A stretch of DNA of 64,000 nt from Phoebastria nigripes. Its lineage: Eukaryota > Chordata > Aves > Procellariiformes > Diomedeidae. Under the pieces are notes generated by a model, which was given only the letters and a program-made list of their open reading frames with translations, was not told where the DNA came from and searched no databases. Positions 1-12,000 of the stretch are shown here, piece by piece; position 1 is the first letter of the stretch; every line of letters begins with the position of its first letter. Position numbers and translations under genes: made by a program. The stretch covers positions 350,263-414,262 of the forward strand of contig JAYKAV010002330.1 of the NCBI GenBank assembly GCA_035582835.1, given 5' to 3'.

Positions 1-3000
1 CCCGCACTGAGGGGTGGCATGCAGGCACTCCTCTCCCATTACTGTAAATACTAATGCTGTGTAGGACATTTTTTAGTGTAGAAATGGTTTTGAGTTTGAT
101 TTTTGCAAGGCGGGTATCCACATTTCTAGATGGTTACATAGTGCTTTTGATAGATACGTTATACAGTGCTTTTTTTAAAAAAGAAAAAGCTCATAAGCTG
201 TAAATCATTCTGGGTGGAAGAACAGGAAGAGTTATCCCCAGTATCTAAATTTCTCTAATTTCTACCACTTCACAAAAAGGCCTTCTGAGCTGAACAGACA
301 AGGCTTGTTCTGCTTTTCTTCTGCATGTGAAGGGCAGCAGCCTGCCCTTGGTGTAGGCTAAGCTCTTAAGGTCAGTACTACCTGGTTTATAATAAGCTAC
401 AGTGGATTAATGTTGAAACNGTGTTTTATATTTAACAAGACACACCTTGTCATCTACACAGAAATTCTTATCTCTCATCCCCCTCTCAAAAATATCCTGC
501 ACTTCAGCAGACCAGTAGCATTTCCATGATTTTTCAATGTAGACTTAAACAGGGGAAAAAACAGTGTAAAATTACAGCCTTTGAGGTGTTGTGAAAATAC
601 AACAATGACAGAATGTGAATACAAGTCACATTTCTACATTACCACTGTATTTCTAACAGTTTAATAACTAGCTCGCACACAAATAAGACTTAGCCCAGCA
701 CACAACCATCCTCAGGTAAAGGCATGTTACTAAAAGGCTGTGTGTCACGCTGAACTCAGCACATTTTCTTAAACCCCTCCTCTCTAACACATTTATCAAA
801 ATTTCTAACAACAAAACAACCGCTGGAAGAGTTTGGAAGGTTCTCCTTTTCCCAAAGAAGATGGTTCATACTCAACACGACAGCACAGATGAAGCATCAT
901 CATGTCTCTTTTAATTACTATCAGTGACTGCAACTCATCACAAAGTAAACATAATCCGCACCTTATTAAGGACAAGGAATACCTGGCAAGAGCATCTGGC
1001 TGTGTTGGCAATCTCTGACCAGCTGCTCAGGACAGGAAGACAGGAAAGAAGTGCACAGCTCTCTGCATCCAGCCAAAACCAAGGGAGACGGGGAACCCCA
1101 AAATTAGGTCTACTGGAAAGTGTCTTTTTTTTTTTTTTTTTGGCACAAGGAAGGGGGAGATGAGGTCCTGAATCCTAGGTAGTATGAAACCCTCCAGAGG
1201 CTTATCTTTGTGGGATATTTTAAGGGTTAAAAAGCAAACTAAAAAAGATGTATTTTAGAAAGCACAAAAGCATAAAGGAATGTCCAGAAGTATTTTGTAC
1301 NAAGGAAGGATGGCTTGACTTGGACTAGCATTTTAATACTCATTAAAAGTGTGCTGTACTACATCACCTGGTACAGTACCCTCTGCTTTCACTGGCCTTT
1401 CTCAAATTTCTTTCACTTTGCTTATACCTCTAGACTGTAAACGAGAAATTACCTGTTCCCAAACCATTTAGTTTAGAGCTTCATATGCTGCAAGACAGTA
1501 AAGATCTTTTATTCCTCAGGTTCAAGAGAAATACTGTCTTTTCCCTACCTAATGGGGTACTTTCTAAGTCACTTTTTAAAACACATCCTCAAGCACAGCA
1601 GCTTGCTGACATGAACATACAAATACCCTCCATATCTAATACAAATTTCCCTCAAACTAGGACCACCTTATCCTTGAAGGTAAGATGCTGAATTCATCAG
1701 GTTTGTATTCTACACTGCTTACAGAGATTTCTTTAATTCCATTAGTGCCAATAAAAGAAACAAAAGTTCTGTAGATAAGCATGTGTTGCTTGTTTTCTTA
1801 TGTTAGGGCACCCTTACATTGAAGGCAAGCATAGGTTCTGCCAACTGTACTTAATGTGTTTGTAAAACCATAAAGATTAAACAGTATAATGTTATAAATC
1901 CTATTACAGTATATAATCTCTAAATTACATTGAAGTGGATAAAAAAATACACAGCTTGATAATGAACTTTACATTTTCATAACACCATTTAGACCGCATA
2001 GAAGAATTCTGTTACTTTGGATAAAAAGTTTATGAAAATCCATTTCTCATAGCTATTACACACAGTGGATTCTGTTCATCCTGGGAATCCACTCTCCTGA
2101 AAATGTCGGCCTCGGAAAGGGGCGATTTCCTCACCCGCGTCCCTTTTACCTTTCTGGTTTTTCGCACAGCACCTTGCATGGGAGCAAGAAGTAAAAAGGA
2201 GGTGTCTGTTCAGATGGGCGCAGAACAGAGACCCGGAGCACCTGGAGCACCCTCCCTGGCAACTGGGAGAGGGCATCGACAGCACCGGGCCTGCTGAGGA
2301 CAGCGAGGCACAGGGGTGGCAAAATGCGGACGCCGCTGGGCAGAGCAGCCGCCAGGCAGCCCTGTCCCAGCCGTCGGCAGCCTCCCCGATGAAAAAACGA
2401 CTTTCTCTTCCTGCCGGGACGTCAGGGAACAGCAAGGGTGAGAGCTGTGCAAAGCACTATTGTGTGAAAAGGAAAAAAGTATCTTTGTCTGTTGTGGTGG
2501 CTCAAAACGGAGGAAGCTGGAGTTTCAGAAACAGCTTTTTTGCAACGGATGAATGAGTTTCCCCGATCCCCTATAAATAACATGGAAACTAATGTAAATC
2601 TGTGAAGCCACAAAGCCCCACCAGTGCCTCCTGGGTGGGTTTTTAAGGCATCAGGTTGTAAAGCTGCAACTTTCTGACCAACAGCAGAAGTAACATAATT
2701 TCATCTGAAGAACCGTATTTACCAAAACCCATGAAGTTTTAGTATAGTCTAACACCAATTGAGCAAAAAAACCTTAAGCAGTAAAAATCAGCAATTCTGA
2801 ATATAGCACACACAGGAGACAACATGCTGCTTTATGAGCAAGGGGTTGTAAAATTCCAGTAACATTATTTTTANTAGTAAAATTGTTAGAAAAAATAAGT
2901 AAAATTACTTTCAAACAAATGTTAAGGCTGCAATCATTTTTCTAATCGTCAAAATGTGCTAGCATCAGTAAAAATAGAAGTGTATGTGGAAAACTGCAAA

Positions 3001-6000
3001 AGGAAAACACCCCCTTGTCAGATTCAAACCGCAAAACAATAAAGGGGTACGAACAACAATCTATAGCTATGTGTTATTACAGTATAGCCCTTCTTACCTT
3101 GGATGCTCAGATAAGTATGTTCAACTACAGAAATTCAAACTACATAAACATTTACTGTAATACTACTCATGTAGACTAAAACAAAAACAAATCAATGGAA
3201 AAACACTTCACCAGTGACATTTTAACAAGGCCTACCATAACTGAGTTAGCAGCCATGAATTTTGTTATGGTGTTCACCTCGCCTTCCACACTGTAACTCA
3301 GTTTATAAAATAAGGCATGCCTGTCGTCATAACTTTGAGAACAGGATTTGAGGGATCTGGCATCCTTGAGTCTGCAACAAGACAATTTGAATGTGGGAGT
3401 TAACAAATTAATCTCAAATTCCTTAACTCCACAGGTTTGAAGCCATTTAATTTTTCTCCAAGAGGACACGGAATTCAGCATTTCTCAACAGAAAGTGTAA
3501 TTTTGCTGCAGCCAGACATCTGTCATGTTTTGTCACCAGGCAGCTGCCTCTCACTCTCCATCCTCCCCATGTGGGAGACGCCACGGGCACACAGCGAATG
3601 CCCCTTGCAGTGACACACAGAGCTGGGCACTGGGACATGAGAGACTGGAGCCGCAAACCCCAGCCTCGTCTTCCAGCAAGCAGAAAGCAGCACTCCCAGG
3701 CTGGAAACCCAGGTGCCTGGGCTCCAGGAAGATAAGCAGTGTAGCGAGCAGCAAACACCCCATCCTGTCTGCCCGCAGGACCAACGAGACTTGGAGCAGA
3801 AGGCACGGGTACCGCTGCGGGGGCCCAGACCAGGCTGCCAGCAAGGCTTTCCAAGGCCGTGGAGCTGTGCCTGGCCAGACTTTCAGCTCCTGTTTCTGCC
3901 TAGTACTGTCTCTCGCAATCTGTCTGCGGAAGGAGGGGCAGTTTACAGTCCCCAGGAACTCTGTGCCACGTGGGCTTTTAAGGCATCTTTTTCATCTGCC
4001 TCCCTGTTCATGAGCTCAGTGCAATGCTGCAAAACCATCCTCTTGGCCAGCTCAATCTGATCCTCTGGCTGAAATCAAAGGAGGGATAAGGGGATGAAAA
4101 AGGTTGGGGAAGGAAGTGGAGGTGAGGGAAAGGGGTGCCAGCAGGAACACGAGTCTGGGATTTCATAACAGGTTCAGGACAGAGCCAAACTGGGTACGAG
4201 GCACAGCCATACGGACGCCTCCCTTGCCTCGCTCTGGGCATCCACCAGAATGAAAATACTAATATTTTATGGTCTGACTGCCAATCCAATGGCTACAGAA
4301 GTTGGTGGTGTGACTGACAGATAAGGGGATCAATGTTTGACTCCAATTGTTAATTTGGTGCCACTTCAGCTTTTTAACCTCCAAGTCCTATTTTATGGCT
4401 CTGTGACCGGTCAAACAACTGCACGTCCCACATATGTCTTGCTTATCAGCTACCCTAACAATATTGTGGGGTAGGACCATAAAAATATTTTTGCTGGTCT
4501 GATTTGCCTTTTGTCTCTTTTATAATTAACTCCTACTGGCAGTTTTACATAGCATATAGCTAGATTCCAGTTCCTTGAAAAAATTAAAAGCAAGGACCTC
4601 TACAGAGCATTATCTCTTCTCTGTGCCATGAACAGGCTGAAGCTTTCAATTACAAGGGGTGGTAAAATGATATTCTTCCAGTCATCATTAGAGAGGGATG
4701 GCATTTTTCAGTACCCACAGACAACTCAAGCTGATCTTGCAGAAGCCTTCCATCACCAGCATGTGGTTCAAAGCGCTGGCTGAAAGAGTGTCTCAGGTGA
4801 ACCTGTCTCATCTGCTAGATTATAAAAACACAGCTTGTCCAGTAAATCCAGAGGCAACTCTCTGCTGAACAGGTTTCTGAAGCTCCTTAACAGATGTCCA
4901 CTGAGAGGGGCAGGCACTCGCTGGGGAGACCTTCCTCTGGGGAGGAGGACTTTGTCCTCTGCCGACTCCCACGCTGGAAGCCTAGCACCTTCGCAGACAG
5001 ACTGACCGAGGCAGAGGCGGTTGGCTGCTAGGGGAAGCTGCAATAACAGAATCCGCACCAGAAGAATGACCCACTCCTGCCCAGCCACCGTCGCGATGCA
5101 GGTCAGGAAGGCTTTGACATGAGCAGCAGCCCAGGGATGTCAAGGTACTCCCAGCTCTGCTGCAAAGAGTCGACAGCCGGGCGGCTCATCCCATACTTTG
5201 TGTAAACTGAACACAACTGTGGTAATGCAGAGGAATCGTGTTACAGCAGGTGTTTTCCACCCCTCTTGCCAAAGAAGGACCATGGGACAGCAGAGAGGCC
5301 TGAAGGAAACCAGCATAGCCACTATCTTCTTCCCGTTCTGCAACTGGGCTCTGCTTGCTTCCCAAAAATGTAAATTTTCACAGAAGCATGAGAATGAGCT
5401 CAAGGTCCTTTGGATTTCTCTGGACTTCTTCATGGCATTAATGGGAAAACATGGTACCCGCAGCTGGCAGTACGGTGTGTCCACCAGCAGCCATCTCCAG
5501 CAGCCAGCTGAGGCTTTCCAGGTGACGTGCAGGCACCACAAACCTGGCCTACAACGAGGTGCTGTGGGACCTGGCTTAATCCCCCTGCCACGCACCTCAG
5601 CAACCACAACCCCGTCAGATGGCGAGAGTGTCCCAGGGGTTTCAAGCTGAAGGATAAGCACGCAAGGAATAAAATTCCCCCCAAAAGACAGTTTCGCTGT
5701 TTTTTTCCTAGCATTGACTGAAAAAGGAAGTAAACACATTTAAAAAAATGGTAATTTAACCACAAATACTGAACTGAAGTACTAGTTATGGATTGTATGA
5801 GGCTGCTTTAAGTTTTAACATCACTGCATAAAATTAAAACTTTATTATAATAATTTACTCAAACAGCAAATTTTGTAATTTTTTTCTTCAGTGTTAAGTA
5901 TACCAAGTACAACATTGATGTACTTGTTTAACTTTGACTTTATGACTTATGCAAAGCATCACCTATTATTCCAGTGCAAGTCTCCTTAAATAAACTTTTC

Positions 6001-7839
6001 TAAGACATTGTGAAAATGGAGGTTGTGGATTAGTGAGCAGCGAAAGATGAGGTCATCTAGGCCTATTGAAACAGCGTTTTGAGACCTCGCGGACCAACAA
6101 TAGCGNAACTTCAGCAAATCCTCTGAAGTACACCCCCTTGTTTTCCACGCAGCCTGGATTAGTCTTGAGCTTCTAGATCTAAAAATACAATAACCCTTTC
6201 ACTCATATATAATAAAGAGAAATAGACTACACTAAAAAAAAAACCTAATAGGTTTATTTACATGCCCAGCACATAGAACTCTTCTGTATTTACAATACAG
6301 AGGGCAAAACAATACAAAACAAATGGCAATTCAAAAAAAATGNTTTTTTTTCCAAGCTGTTTGGACGTGGTTTGCCATTTTCACAGTGGTGTAAATAAGA
6401 GGCATTCATGTCTCAAACTGACAAACGCACAGGCCTCTAGTAGTACCAAGGCTGTATTTTAACAAACCTAGTTTTTAGGAGAACATAGTAGTATAAGAAT
6501 AAACAAATTCACACGTGCAATTAGGTCCACCAAAAATTCCTGAAAACATGCAGAAGAAAAAGTTGAACACCAAGGGCTGCTCTCCTAATTTAGTTACTTT
6601 TGCCAGAAAGTGAGGTGTGTCTGGGGCCAGACCCCACTGCTCGGAAGGAAGAATTTTGCTACTGATCTCAGCGACAGGAAGCTCAAGCTTATAATAGACT
6701 GTGATTTTTATATAAATGCATATTTGACATTTCAAAGCCACTGAAAAAGAGTTGAACTTGTGACTCTACTTGAGTTTTCCAAGGTGTTCTGGCAACAGGA
6801 AGAAAGGAAAATAAATCCACAGGTAGGCTATAAATAACACTTGGTTTGTGCTGTTGAAGAGGAAGGACAAGGGGCTCCACTTAGCACAACAAAACGTGAG
6901 GGTAGGGCATTTCCACGCCACACACAGACTTTTACATTAGAATTTTACCACTTGATTCCTTTGCAGAGCTGTCATCACTTTATGCTGTGGGAACAATATA
7001 ATGGGGTCTTGAAAGGCTGGGAATACCCAGGCTTGCTAAGAATAAGTGGGAAAAAACTGCATTACTGCTTTCTATGCCAGCTGTCCTTAGCCTTGAACAA
7101 AAAAGAGGAGGGAACATGGAGAAAAGAGTAGATCACCACTGTATTTATTTCCTCCAGCAGTAAACAGTCCACTATAGCCTGAATAGCAAACTCACCACAG
7201 TTTTAAATCCCACCATGGCAAAGTGGCTGAAAACCAGGAGCCACAAGCATCATCCTATGGAGGCCATGTAGATATAACAGAGGACTGGCCCCCACTGTGA
7301 GTACTGTTCGGTTTTAAGGACAAAACAAAAATTTTACAGTATTTTCCTCAGCTACCTTAATATGAAATGAATTTAAATACATCTTGATCTCTCATAGAAA
7401 TAATTATTTTTTCATAGTTTTAGGACAGGAGCCAGATGAAATTACTGCGGCTTTTTTCATAATATCTAATTTCTGCATTAAAATACCCAAACCTGAAGAA
7501 ACTGTCTTTTTACCAGTAGAAACAAAACAACCCAACACTCCTAAAGCACACATGCTTTGCAAAGCTGGGCAGCTACTTTCAAATCTCGGTTACAGGTTGG
7601 GAAATGGGGAGATAACAAAGCCAGTTGCCCAGGCTCACAGAGAAATCAGTCTCACAAACCAGTGCAAACTCGGTTCTCGTGATTCTCCATACTGCCCCCC
7701 AGGTACCATCTTGGGGGTGGGATTTGCGTGCAGCTCTGTTTTACCGAGACAGAACAGGTGCTGGTTATGGAACAACCACCCCGAGTCCAAAGGCGGCTGC
7801 ATGGGCAGCACAGCCCTGACCCCTGTTTTCCGTCCTGCC
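1..7839 (-). other. ZCCHC7: ZCCHC7 intron 2, distal part; no exon seen
   Basis: Mostly AT-rich DNA. Two GC-richer islets at about 2100-2420 (CpGs such as ggcctcggaaaggggcgatt and a cgggacgtcaggg) and 3500-3960 carry overlapping frames on both strands with no recognised domain. No zinc-knuckle CxxCxxxHxxxxC codon pattern was noticed on the minus strand, so the next ZCCHC7 exon is probably further left. Confidence 0.6.
1125..1141 (+). repeat. Poly-T run (17)
   Basis: Uninterrupted T tract in intron 2. On the ZCCHC7 sense strand it is poly-A. No retroposed gene body was recognised next to it. Confidence 0.95.
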
Positions 7840-8450
7840 AATCTATCACGGTTACGGGGAACCACGTTTGCTCCCACCCTTCGCAGCCGCAGCCTTCAAC
7901 TTCCAGCACCTCTCCTGGCAAGAGCGAGCACACGTGGAAGTCTCAGGGCAGCGTGCAGCACCGAGCAGCAGCAGAGCTTGCGTGGTGTGTGGTGGTGGCA
8001 GCCCCCGGGCACCCCCATGAGCAGGGGCTCGCCAAAGAGCGGGCGCAGAGGACCTGGCAGAGCCGTGGTTGGTGGCTGGGACCGGCTGATGGCGGCTGGG
8101 ACCGGCTGATGGCGGCTGGGACCGGCTGATGGCGGCTGGGACCGACCGGTGGCCGTGGTGCTCCTGTGCGGTGGGAAGGACGAGCCCTGCAGCCCCAGCT
8201 CCCCAACACATCCCCAGCAGTCAGGACTGTCGCAGGCGCAGGCACACCCAGCAGCCGGCAAGCACCCTCGCAGACCCAACCTCTCACGTTAAAAGCTGCT
8301 GGAAATCACCACCCTTCCCGCTGGCAGGAGCTTCCCTGTTTTTGCTGTGCGGCTTAAACAAGCCATCACCTCACGAAAAACAGCTGCAGGATCGCCCCGC
8401 TATTTGTCAGACACCCACCTCCCGCTACATCCTGCTGGGCTCACGCCAAC
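7840..8450. other. GC-rich islet in intron 2
   Basis: Base composition rises sharply compared with the flanks and CpG is frequent, for example in cgcagccgcagcc and gtcgcaggcgcaggc. Overlapping frames exist on both strands but share no recognised domain and are a by-product of GC content plus the minisatellite. No splice-bounded exon is recognised. Confidence 0.6.
8071..8144 (+). repeat. 20-base minisatellite, about 3.7 copies
   Basis: The unit accggctgatggcggctggg repeats exactly three times at 8081-8140. A partial diverged copy (ggtggctggg) precedes it and accg follows. It lies inside a GC-rich islet (about 7840-8450) in ZCCHC7 intron 2. The overlapping frames translate as repetitive peptide and are not taken as genes. 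Confidence 0.95.
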
Positions 8451-8699
8451 CTTGAGCCTCCCTTTGGCACAATTAAAATAAATGCTGGAAGTGAAAAATC
8501 TTGGAAATCTGTTCTCTTCTGCAAGGCACTTATCACTTAGAAGTAAATTTCTCTTGCGTGTGCCAAGAAGGAAAACCTTTTTCTATGTTGCTGGCAAAAC
8601 TGTCAATCATCTTGATGAGCAGCAAATAAATGAATGCCCAATGATGGGATTCTATATTATCCTTAAAAAAGAAATCCATCAAATAAACATCAACAGGTA

Positions 8700-9030
8700 A
8701 ATGTTTATACCCGACAGCCATCAATTTCAGCTATCCATGCAAAGAGACAGGTGAGCTGGACTGGTAAACCTCGAAATTAGAGAGGTATTAATCATCTGCT
8801 CCCAGCCAATATAAACAGATGTTATTTTTAAACAGGCAAAATCATCTCTTCCTCTGAAATTTATTTGCAACAGATAATTTTCTGTTACATTTTTAATCAA
8901 GCAGATGAAGTTACATTTAAATTGAAAATCTGCCGCACTCAACTAATCAGGCAAGTAAAATTCTGAAATGATTGAACGGCAGTACAGAGCACACTATTAC
9001 AGCAGGTAAATTGTGAAATTTACCTGTCAC
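8700..9030. promoter_or_regulatory. Candidate regulatory block, AT-rich with homeodomain-like sites
   Basis: This stretch is rich in TAAT and ATTA cores, AACAGATAATTTTCTGTT (an inverted AACAGA/TCTGTT pair), and ends in the palindrome caggtaaatt-gtga-aatttacctg at 9003-9026. Low CpG, no simple repeat and no transposon signature. It looks like a typical developmental non-coding element, but conservation cannot be tested here, so this is a guess from texture. Confidence 0.3.
9003..9026. repeat. 24-base perfect palindrome with two CAGGTA boxes
   Basis: Arms of ten bases (caggtaaatt and its exact complement aatttacctg) flank a four-base gtga spacer. Each arm begins with CAGGTA, the E2-box type sequence bound by ZEB-family repressors, in inverted orientation. 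Binding is inference. Confidence 0.8.
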
Positions 9031-12000
9031 ACCACACGGTTTATTGTTCAGCCACCGCGCCTGCAAGTTAGGAGCAAAGAACTGAGACAAAAAAAGGAAA
9101 GGCATGTTAAACATATTTATAAACCCATCATATTTTAGGGAAACACCATTAACAGTGACAGGGAAAAAAAATAAGCTCCACCTTTTTCCTACAAAAAAGC
9201 CAATAAAGATTTACATAGGTTACTCCTATCTGCTTCATGCTAGTCTAAGTTGCATGTCTGCATATGCTGAGATCAAAGCACAACATGAAAAACCTCTCAT
9301 ATTTCTCCCACAATGAAATAAAAAGCAAGACCAAAAAAATCTAAAATATCTTAGGGAAGAAACAGTGTGATTTTTCATTAACCCATTTCCTGGCTCTCGT
9401 ACAGACACGTCAGCAAGCTCTGTCCCACCACCTAACTACTCTGTGCCTTAGCTCACTGCTTTTAAAAACTGGTATTAATGTTCACAGATGATACACTTAT
9501 CTATGTAAATGCTGCTGTGATAAAAGCAGCACTCATCTAAAAAGATGAAATACAGAGATCAGGTACCTACTGTCTACAGAAACACCTTAAAATACTTCAT
9601 TACAAGAAAGTGGCAGAAACGAGTATCTTTCATCTTAATTTTAAAATGAGATCCATATAGTCTTATGCATGACATTTATAAATTATGCATAGCTATGATT
9701 TTTTTTTTTTAATGTCAGGATGAATAGAAACTGACAGCAGACAACTGGAAGACTGTCAATTATTATAGTTTTAAAGCATCCACACCTTTTAGCTGGCTGC
9801 AGATGCGGAAGTCCTGACACTGAAGAGCAGCGTGCAGACCAAACACCGCACGTGTTGCAAACTCGGCGCCATCCTGTGCAAGCTGCAGGTGACACTTCAC
9901 CTCGTGCCCGGGCACTCAAACCCTGCATGTCGCACGGTACCCTTCTGTGGATCAGCGCTGCTCATAAAAACCAACACAAACACGGTAATAAATCTAATAA
10001 TCATGTTGATTTGTCCTTGTGAGTATCTGTAATTATTGTGTGTGACCAGAGCATGCATACACTGCCTAAACTCTTCAGTGCACAGCTCTGCAGCACATTT
10101 CCACGTCTTCAGCCACATGATGCCAGCACTCCTTCAGACTGCAGCTAAAACTTGCCACCCTCTTTAGTAACACATTATTTTTCAAACCTGAAAATGACAC
10201 AGAGACCCTAATGTGCTAGGGTAAACACAGGCTATATCTGAAAGACTGTAGGAAAGTCAGGTTTAAAAGCAGAATACTTGTGAAGTCGTTTCACTTCTGT
10301 TACTATTCACAAAATAGTAATTAAGACTCATTTCTCCCTTTTTTCCTCTAGGAATTTAATAAACGGTGTTATTTTCATACGTTATTTTATTTGTTAAACA
10401 ATTGTTCCTACAACAACAGAAAGTTTAATGGCTAGTTTAGCATGGTGTATCTGGGCAAGGGTTACACCCTGCAGTTTAAATTCTAGATTAGGACAGCAAA
10501 TGGTGTTTTAAAAAAAATCAATACAGTCATTTTACATTGGCAAATTTTAAACACTGCAATAGTTTAGACGCTGCAGCAGCTTTAAAACTAAAACCTTACA
10601 GTAAGACTTTTAAGTTCAGGTTAAAATATATAATCATAAATTCTGAAAGTCCCATGGTTAAAACCTGGTTCACCACGGCTCAGTAACACATGGTACCATT
10701 GCTGTGCTTACCTACACCGTCTACATGGGAGAGCTCACTGCCCTGCTTTGGGCTGGTTTTGACAGCTCACCTTGATTAGGTCAGGCCACAACTGCCTGGT
10801 GGGATGTGGCTGGAGCTTCTGGCAAGTAGGGCTTAGCCAGTGAGTGCCTGTCTCCTGCACTAGTATCACACTTTTGCACGGGTGTGCTAGATCAGAATGG
10901 CAGCGTACGGTGGGGAGCAGCAGAAGGAAGGCGCTGCCTTCACCGGTGGGTGCTACCAGCTGCATTTACAAAGTAAATGTGTGCATGCGTTGGATGGGAA
11001 TTTATAGCCTCTTTCCCCAGCTACCAATACTTTCCAGGAGGCACAGCTTCACTCTAAAGACACAGGATCCCCGACTTATTTTTCTACCTGCCTCCTGGTG
11101 AACTGGCTTATTGGTGTTAGAGGATAATGTCTTGCAAAGGCTGCAGAGGTTCATAATCTCTTGTGCAATCTTCTTCATAGCACCTACAAATCAGACTCAC
11201 CTCACATGATGTTCAGGCAGTGATCTAATACAGTCAAAGGAGCAGAGTATTTAGATTTCCTTCAACTGTTGCTGAAAAGTTGATAAAAATATGATTATTT
11301 TTTAAGTGAGGAAAGTAATTCTTCACTGACTAGGTGAAAAAGTTCAGTCCAAACTTTGAAAAGAACTCTGCTTATGTGTTTTAAAGAGATAAGACAATAT
11401 ACATACACCTGAGATAGAAATGGTTTGGAAAAAAAGAGAAACATTACAATACAGTTTCTGATTTCACTAATACTACTCTATATCAAATATACCAAGCAGT
11501 GAAAAGAAAACAAGTATTATCTAGAGGGTAGTACGGTCTGGATTTTATTAATACAATTCAACAAGTGTAAAAAAGGAAGTGTACTACCTTAACGCTGACT
11601 GAGCAGCTGCCCTGGACTGTAGTCCTGCGCTGCATGGAACAGTTTTTGATAGCTACTGCTAAACAAAGCCAGAGTGCACTGCCTTTATCTGGGTGGGGTT
11701 TTTTGTTTGTTTTTTAAAATAATTTAGTAAACCGCAAAAAAGCTCTAAATGAACGTGATGTTAGAATTTAAAACAGGACATCAGGAATCAAGATCTCTCA
11801 AAACCTGAGCCTGCCCGCGCTGCCCTCACATTGCCTCATGTGGAACAGAAGGAATGCCGTTTCCCATTACGTGGCTGCCCATGGCAGCATCAGGACCCTG
11901 GCAGGTCTGCAGGGGCTGCAGGGGCTGTGACAAATGGAGCAAATATTCACTTTCTTAAAAATTACTGCCCCATGACTGTGCCGCTCTTTCACTCGTATAC

